From contig DAFH01000167.1 of NCBI GenBank assembly GCA_002495485.1, forward strand, positions 1-9,930: a stretch of 9,930 bases of DNA, in the 5' to 3' direction. A program made the position numbers and the translations under genes. Source of the DNA: Candidatus Bathyarchaeota archaeon UBA185 (GTDB lineage Archaea > Thermoproteota > Bathyarchaeia > 40CM-2-53-6). The notes beneath the pieces were generated by a model that had not been told where the DNA came from, made no database searches, and saw only the letters and a program-made list of their open reading frames with translations. Shown here piece by piece: positions 6,590 to 9,930 of the stretch. Each line of letters opens with the position of its first letter. Within the stretch, counting starts at the first letter, position 1.

Positions 6590-6617
6590 AGGCAGTCCGG
6601 TCCTTGATGCTACTATC

Positions 6618-6665
6618 TCTTGCTCTCGAGCTTATTGTACAATCTGGACACATTCTGAAGAACTC
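6618..6665 (-). pseudogene. Degenerate fourth zinc-ribbon copy
   Basis: The minus strand begins with GAGTTCTTCAGA, as in paralogs 1 and 3, encodes EFFRMCPDC, then loses about 13 bases relative to paralog 3 and resumes with AAGCTCGAGAGCAAGA, which encodes KLESK in paralog 3. The deletion puts these two parts in different frames. After KLESK the frame stops at a TAG. It starts just after the stop of paralog 2, whose TGA overlaps an ATG (TGATG) in the KLESK frame. I read it as the remains of a duplicated gene; a functional 22-codon peptide is less likely. Confidence 0.65.
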
Positions 6666-6677
6666 GACTGACACGCA

Positions 6678-7097
6678 TCACCGTTCGCTTGATTCTTCAA
6701 GACTCCGCTCGGACCATTCAAATCCGCATCGATTGCACTTGTAATTGTACCTGAACGCCTCCACGTCCAGAGTCACCGGGACTGTCGGAGCAGGCCTTCG
6801 GCTAGGACTGTACGGGCCTACCGGCAGGTCCTCCTTCAATACGTCCACGCTGACAAGTTTCTTGCCCTCAAGTCTGACATGGAAACGCTGTCCACACTGC
6901 GGACACTTTCTGAAGAAGTCCGCGACGGATTCTTTAGGGCCGGCCCAGTTTGGTTGCGCCTGCAGAGGCGGCTGGTCAGGAACCTGTGTTGCTTGTTCCA
7001 GGCTCGTAGGCTCTATTCCTTCGAGGCTTGATCCGCAAACGCCGCAAACACTCTCAACATCAGAACTGATGCTGCCACATTGAGGACACTTCTTCAA
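6678..7097 (-). CDS. Zinc-ribbon protein, paralog 2, with an extra N-terminal ribbon
   Basis: The product has 139 residues. A compact ribbon comes first: CPQC (4-7) and CGVC (18-21), like small DZR-type ribbons. A Pro/Gln-rich linker (about 26-58) joins it to the shared domain: DFFRKCPQCGQRFHVRLEGKK (Cys65, Cys68) and EAFRYNYKCNRCGFEW (Cys121, Cys124). This domain matches paralogs 1 and 3 but is more diverged, lacking the GKPIVV strand wording and ending in ERSLEESSER. The start is TTG at 7097; an in-frame TAG is six codons upstream with no ATG or GTG between. Of the three it most resembles a multi-ribbon adaptor. Function unknown. Confidence 0.82.
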   Translation of the reverse strand: MKKCPQCGSISSDVESVCGVCGSSLEGIEPTSLEQATQVPDQPPLQAQPNWAGPKESVADFFRKCPQCGQRFHVRLEGKKLVSVDVLKEDLPVGPYSPSRRPAPTVPVTLDVEAFRYNYKCNRCGFEWSERSLEESSER

Positions 7098-7206
7098 CTT
7101 GCCCTGGCTCTCACACTAGATTCGTTGAAGGGACACTTATCCTTCTCCGGACTTCGTTCTGAAAATGGTCGCCAAGAAGAATGAGAGGACTTCGTTTCGT
7201 GAGCTG

Positions 7207-7479
7207 TCAGTGCTCTTCATGTCTTTCGACGTGCTTCTCCGCCCATTCGTGTCCGCAGTGTCCGCACTTGTATGAGTACTCGAACTCTTCAACATCAACG
7301 ACTATCGGTTTGCCTTCATAGATGGTAACTCCCATCCGTGAGCCGCGACTTTGACTGTCGGGCACTAACTGGGCCTCCGATTGTGGTCTTGAAGTCCTCC
7401 TCGCATCAACTAGTTTCTTGCTCTCGAGCTTTATGTGGAATCTTCGCCCACAAGCTGGACAGTGTCTGAAGAACTCCAA
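7207..7479 (-). CDS. Two-knuckle zinc-ribbon protein, paralog 3
   Basis: From TTG at 7479 the product has 90 residues and aligns end to end with paralog 1. FFRHCPACGRRFHIKLESK holds Cys7 and Cys10, and EEFEYSYKCGHCGHEWAEK holds Cys72 and Cys75. The linker (about 33-52) differs in sequence and length. An ATG at 7530 would add 17 residues, but paralog 1 starts at the aligned position, and a TATA-like ATAAATAT lies between the two starts and would fall inside the longer reading, so TTG is preferred. It is divergent from the rhodanese gene. Confidence 0.8.
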   Translation of the reverse strand: MEFFRHCPACGRRFHIKLESKKLVDARRTSRPQSEAQLVPDSQSRGSRMGVTIYEGKPIVVDVEEFEYSYKCGHCGHEWAEKHVERHEEH

Positions 7480-7510
7480 AGGGAGTTTGCCCCACGTTCT
7501 AGTCTTGAAG

Positions 7511-7522
7511 CGATAAATATCG
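7511..7522. promoter_or_regulatory. Palindromic TATA element (CGATAAATATCG)
   Basis: CGATA-AA-TATCG is a perfect 5-bp inverted repeat around a TATA-like core (ATAAATAT). Its centre, 7516.5, is exactly midway between the TTG at 7479 (minus) and the TTG at 7554 (plus), 37.5 bases to each. It may be one box that directs transcription both ways. Confidence 0.5.
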
Positions 7523-7553
7523 AGATTCAAGCTGTCCCTTTAACAGTGAGATC

Positions 7554-7997
7554 TTGACTACTCAACAGACCGAAGCGCGACCCTCAAGGGTCCTCGAGAC
7601 CCCTCCAGCAGAGCCGAAGAACGCCCAAGTCCACTTTCTCTCTCGACTGGCCTTCGAGACGGACCCGTCAGACGTCTACAACGACTTGACGAACAAGGTT
7701 ACAGGGATTCTCGTTATCGACGCCCGAACGCCAGAAGCCTACGCCAAAGGACACGTTCCAGGCGCCATCAACCTTCCATGGCGCAAGATCGATTCGTCGA
7801 CCACGTCGCAACTACCCCGAGACAAGGTGTTGGTGACTTACTGCGATGGAGTCTTCTGCAACGCCTCGACCAAGGCCGCGGCCAGACTGGCAAGCCTCGG
7901 CTTCCGTGTCAAGGAGATGCTTGACGGAATGAGCGGCTGGAAGACAGAGGCCTATCCGGTCGAAGAGACAATCGTACAACTTTCGAAAAAGCGATAG
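7554..7997 (+). CDS. Single-domain rhodanese (sulfurtransferase)
   Basis: The product has 147 residues. Residues 1-45 form a Pro/Gln/Glu-rich leader, then come the rhodanese signature VIDARTPEAYAKGHVPGAINLPW (54-76), the active-site loop YCDGVFCNAS with Cys97 as the likely persulfide carrier, and a closing MLDGMSGWKTEAYPVEE. A second Cys at 102 matches the CxGxxCxxS form seen in some single-domain rhodaneses. Persulfide transfer is the known family activity; donor and acceptor cannot be told. TTG is the first possible start: an in-frame TGA lies at 7506 and no ATG or GTG follows before 7554. No signal peptide is visible. Confidence 0.87.
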   Translation: MTTQQTEARPSRVLETPPAEPKNAQVHFLSRLAFETDPSDVYNDLTNKVTGILVIDARTPEAYAKGHVPGAINLPWRKIDSSTTSQLPRDKVLVTYCDGVFCNASTKAAARLASLGFRVKEMLDGMSGWKTEAYPVEETIVQLSKKR

Positions 7998-8074
7998 TTG
8001 CAGCCACGCGAAATCCGGTCGTGCTATGAATGAAGCGTAAGACGTAATCCGGCCCCGCTTTCTTTCGATAGTCA

Positions 8075-8443
8075 ATGTCGCGCATAGAAATCGTTCGCGC
8101 TGCCGAGCTGCAGAAGGGAGAATCCACGCCGGGAATCGTTAGGGACAAAGCGTTCGAGACCGAGGAGGTCCTGTTTGCTAGGTCCAAGATTGCGGGCGCA
8201 GTCAAGTCTGGCTGGCACCACCATGGCAAGCGTCACCTCTACGGATTCATAGTATCTGGAAGACTACGATTCGACTACGGCGATAGTGGGCGTGAGTCGG
8301 TCGAAGTTGGCTCGGGAGACTTCTTCCATATCCCAGTTGGCCTGGTTCACCGCGACGTAAATCCTGACCTCAACAAAGATGCGGTAGTCGTGAACATTCT
8401 CCTGGGCAAAGGTCCCGCAGTGGTCAACGTCTCTGGGCCCTAG
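8075..8443 (+). CDS. Small cupin-domain protein
   Basis: The product has 122 residues and a single cupin barrel (Cupin_2-like). Motif 1 reads GWHHHGKRHLYGFIVSG (46-62) and motif 2 GDFFHIPVGLVHRDVN (81-96). His48, His50 and His92 are expected metal ligands. The Glu usually found in motif 1 is absent: His54 lies close to that position and may replace it. The substrate is unknown. The last 20 bases overlap the end of the convergent GNAT gene. The 77-bp gap after the rhodanese gene leaves cotranscription possible. Confidence 0.87.
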   Translation: MSRIEIVRAAELQKGESTPGIVRDKAFETEEVLFARSKIAGAVKSGWHHHGKRHLYGFIVSGRLRFDYGDSGRESVEVGSGDFFHIPVGLVHRDVNPDLNKDAVVVNILLGKGPAVVNVSGP

Positions 8444-8933
8444 CCCACCTTTCGTCTGCGAGCACGACCGAGGTCTCGATCTGACGCTCAGGAATCGACC
8501 AGTATCTTTTCAGCAGCCAATTCTTCGTTGCATCGTCGACTAGTTTGAAGCCGTGCTTCTCGTAGAACCGGATCGCCCACGTGGCCGAGGCCCATGTACC
8601 AACCAGAACCGGACGAGCTGTTGCGTTGCGGAGATGCAGGAGCAGCTTCTTGCCGACTCCCTGGTTCTGGCTTGCGGTTCTAACATACGCATGCCTGATC
8701 AGGGAGACATCCTTCACATCCTGTATTCCCATGACCCCTAGGAGATTTCCGTCCTCTTCGTAGCCCCAGAAGTGTACTCCGTCGCGTATCTCGTGCTGAA
8801 GTTCGGTCCGGGGCATGTAAGGCTCCTTCCAACGGTCCGGGGGGATTACGCCCTTGTACGCCTGAGCGGCCTCGTTTATGATCGAGTATATCGTCTCAAA
8901 GTCTTCGTCCGAACATCGTCGAATCTCAGTCAA
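8424..8933 (-). CDS. GNAT-family N-acetyltransferase
   Basis: The product has 169 residues from TTG at 8933. Acetyl-CoA-binding motif A is YVRTASQNQGVGKKLLLHL with QNQGVG (89-94), preceded by the LLGVMGIQDV strand (64-73) and followed by AIRFYEKHGFKLV, the family's motif B. The substrate could be a small molecule, protein N-terminus or antibiotic; nothing decides. The frame stays open upstream to an ATG at 9065, but that would overlap the preceding gene by 118 bp and precede the fold. AGAGG at 8949-8945, in the stop region of that gene, is a reasonable ribosome binding site for TTG 8933, so translation may be coupled. It converges with the cupin gene with a 20-bp overlap. Confidence 0.85.
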   Translation of the reverse strand: MTEIRRCSDEDFETIYSIINEAAQAYKGVIPPDRWKEPYMPRTELQHEIRDGVHFWGYEEDGNLLGVMGIQDVKDVSLIRHAYVRTASQNQGVGKKLLLHLRNATARPVLVGTWASATWAIRFYEKHGFKLVDDATKNWLLKRYWSIPERQIETSVVLADERWARAQRR

Positions 8934-8947
8934 AGTCCGAAGATCCT

Positions 8948-9511
8948 CTAGCCTACTAGATTCATCCTGGCGGTGACTGGCCGGAAGCTCGCGGGCATCC
9001 GCAGCTCGTCGACACTGTGAACGCAGAACTGTGGAGATGGACCTAGAACCAGTTGTCGTCTCCACAGATCAGTCTTCTCTTTGCCTACGGTTCTGGCGAC
9101 TTGTTCGTAGTACGACTTGTACGAGGGGCCTATCGATTTCTCGATCCAATTCACAAAACGAGCCTCCCGCAGTGGTAATTCCGTTCCGACCAAGCCGAAT
9201 ACTCCTCCAGCTCCTTTCATGTATTCTGCCGCGACCAAGTCGTGAGGTGCACGGACCTCTCCAGTGACCGCGGCCTCGTTGAGCGTACCCAGCGACGAAA
9301 AGCCATCCAGGACATACCAGTCCTCGTACAAGCTCCGACCCTGTGGACCCCAGGGGAGCGTATCGACCCGAAAGCTGAACGCGTCCACCAGTCCATGGGG
9401 TTTGCTCGTCTTCAGTGTCCGCTGGAACGAGGTTAGTCGTGACTCGTACGAGTCTGTTGATACTTCGGGTCTGGGCCAGTGCCAGAACACGTAGGCTATC
9501 CGTGAAACCAT
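8948..9511 (-). CDS. Unrecognised 187-residue protein
   Basis: I do not recognise a named family. The sequence begins [16 protein letters not shown], a strand-like segment rich in aromatics, followed by a helix [13 protein letters not shown] and [35 protein letters not shown] (about 61-83), with GAGGVFGLV after it, looks like an alpha/beta fold with conserved Trp and Asn. The spacing of strands and helices suggests a dimeric alpha/beta-barrel relative, but that is inference. There is no signal peptide or membrane helix. Its stop is 14 bp before the GNAT start, so the two are probably one transcript. The ATG at 9511 is about 31 bp from a TATA-like box. Confidence 0.72.
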   Translation of the reverse strand: MVSRIAYVFWHWPRPEVSTDSYESRLTSFQRTLKTSKPHGLVDAFSFRVDTLPWGPQGRSLYEDWYVLDGFSSLGTLNEAAVTGEVRAPHDLVAAEYMKGAGGVFGLVGTELPLREARFVNWIEKSIGPSYKSYYEQVARTVGKEKTDLWRRQLVLGPSPQFCVHSVDELRMPASFRPVTARMNLVG

Positions 9512-9537
9512 GAAACATTGTCGAGTCGATTGCGTTG

Positions 9538-9545
9538 TTATTAGA
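9538..9545 (-). promoter_or_regulatory. TATA-like box of the 8948-9511 gene
   Basis: The minus strand reads CTAATAAC, centred about 31 bp from the ATG at 9511, giving a nearly leaderless transcript. Confidence 0.4.
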
Positions 9546-9610
9546 TCTTCCTCGCTGCTTGCTTCCTAGGACGTAACCTTAGGGTTTGAAAGCAGAGCTG
9601 TCTAGGAGAG

Positions 9611-9619
9611 TTCAAATAG
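9611..9619 (+). promoter_or_regulatory. TATA-like element of the 9650 gene
   Basis: TTCAAATAG lies about 35 bp from the ATG at 9650, consistent with a leader of a few bases. It is a weak match. Confidence 0.35.
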
Positions 9620-9649
9620 CTACTATCGGCGTCGGACCGTCGAGAAAAC

Positions 9650-9930
9650 ATGCAGACTCAGACAACGAAGGGTGAACTGCTCTACGAGGTCAAGAGCAAG
9701 AATGTCAACGTCACTATCAAGGACATCGGACCCAACGGGATAACAATGGAAATGAACGACCGTGGAGAGATCAGCGGCAAGTTCCACGGAAATCATATCG
9801 ACACGGTCACAGTCACTCAGAAGACTGACGGAACCAACGATTGGCAAGTCAAGTCGATCATCAACACCAAGGACGGCGACATGGTGGTCTCCTGGGGAGG
9901 CGGCAAGGGACGAATGGCAGGCCCCCAGAC
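9650..9930 (+). CDS. Unrecognised beta-rich protein, N-terminal part (cut by window edge)
   Basis: The frame is open for 93 codons from the ATG at 9650 and continues past the right edge. There is no signal peptide. The visible part alternates strands and glycine turns: YEVKSKNVNVTIKDIG, ITMEMNDRGEISGKFHG, DTVTVTQKTDG, KDGDMVVSWGGGKGRM. The pattern of G.I.G, T.T..., DG and KDGDM...G.G.G resembles small archaeal beta-barrel proteins of unknown function; I have not confirmed the match. It is divergent from the 8948-9511 gene. Confidence 0.65.
   Translation, partial: MQTQTTKGELLYEVKSKNVNVTIKDIGPNGITMEMNDRGEISGKFHGNHIDTVTVTQKTDGTNDWQVKSIINTKDGDMVVSWGGGKGRMAGPQ

Noticed and set aside
8934..9065. 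N-terminal extension of the GNAT gene to ATG 9065
   Set aside because: It overlaps the upstream gene by 118 bp, and the extra residues are not GNAT-like.
1..9930. CRISPR arrays, tRNA or rRNA genes, transposases and integrases
   Set aside because: I looked for regularly spaced repeats, cloverleaf-like segments and transposase motifs and found none.

Overview
No rRNA, tRNA or phylogenetic marker is present, so the host is inferred only. The window reads best as an archaeon, probably a mesophilic soil or sediment lineage (for example Nitrososphaeria/Thaumarchaeota or Bathyarchaeia). The reasons are A/T-rich TATA-like boxes about 25-40 bp upstream of many starts, short or absent leaders, frequent TTG starts, many small CPxCG zinc-ribbon proteins, and ArsR-type winged-helix regulators beside small stress or housekeeping enzymes. 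Base composition is moderately GC-rich. The call rests on signals rather than homology searches and is not certain.

Layout. 1-1590 (minus) is the N-terminal part of a large secreted or surface protein with a signal peptide, a Gly/Thr/Asn-rich N-terminal region and Ig-like repeats; it runs off the left edge. Across a 241-bp divergent spacer lies a plus-strand ArsR-type regulator with a TTG start (1832-2386). The spacer carries two copies of one inverted repeat, GTCTWA-N4-TWAGAC, which look like operators for that regulator. Next come a divergent AHSA1/SRPBCC gene (2548-2997) and a small ArsR repressor (3071-3415), separated by a 24-bp near-perfect palindrome overlapping both predicted core promoters. 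A DipZ-C-terminal-like thioredoxin (3412-4398), a YciI-like protein (4463-4762), a VOC/glyoxalase-fold protein (4791-5204) and a NIPSNAP-family protein (5340-5720) follow on alternating strands.

5765-7530 is a minus-strand cluster that I find the most unusual part: three paralogous two-knuckle zinc-ribbon proteins plus a four-helix membrane protein. A degenerate fourth copy of the ribbon gene, not previously an ORF of useful length, sits at about 6618-6665. The cluster is divergent from a rhodanese gene (7554-7997), and a TATA-containing inverted repeat lies exactly midway between the two TTG starts. A cupin (8075-8443) follows, convergent with and overlapping a GNAT acetyltransferase (8424-8933). 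That gene lies downstream of an unrecognised 187-residue protein (8948-9511). The right edge holds the start of an unrecognised, probably beta-rich protein (9650-9930).

How it fits together. Most genes are single-gene units on alternating strands with short divergent promoters, so there is little operon structure. The products are largely small enzymes or folds tied to stress, redox, sulfur and small-molecule handling (thioredoxin, rhodanese, VOC, YciI, NIPSNAP, cupin, GNAT, AHSA1). Two independent regulator-operator pairs can be read from the DNA. At least six genes start with TTG, three of them decisively because an in-frame stop lies just upstream with no ATG or GTG in between.
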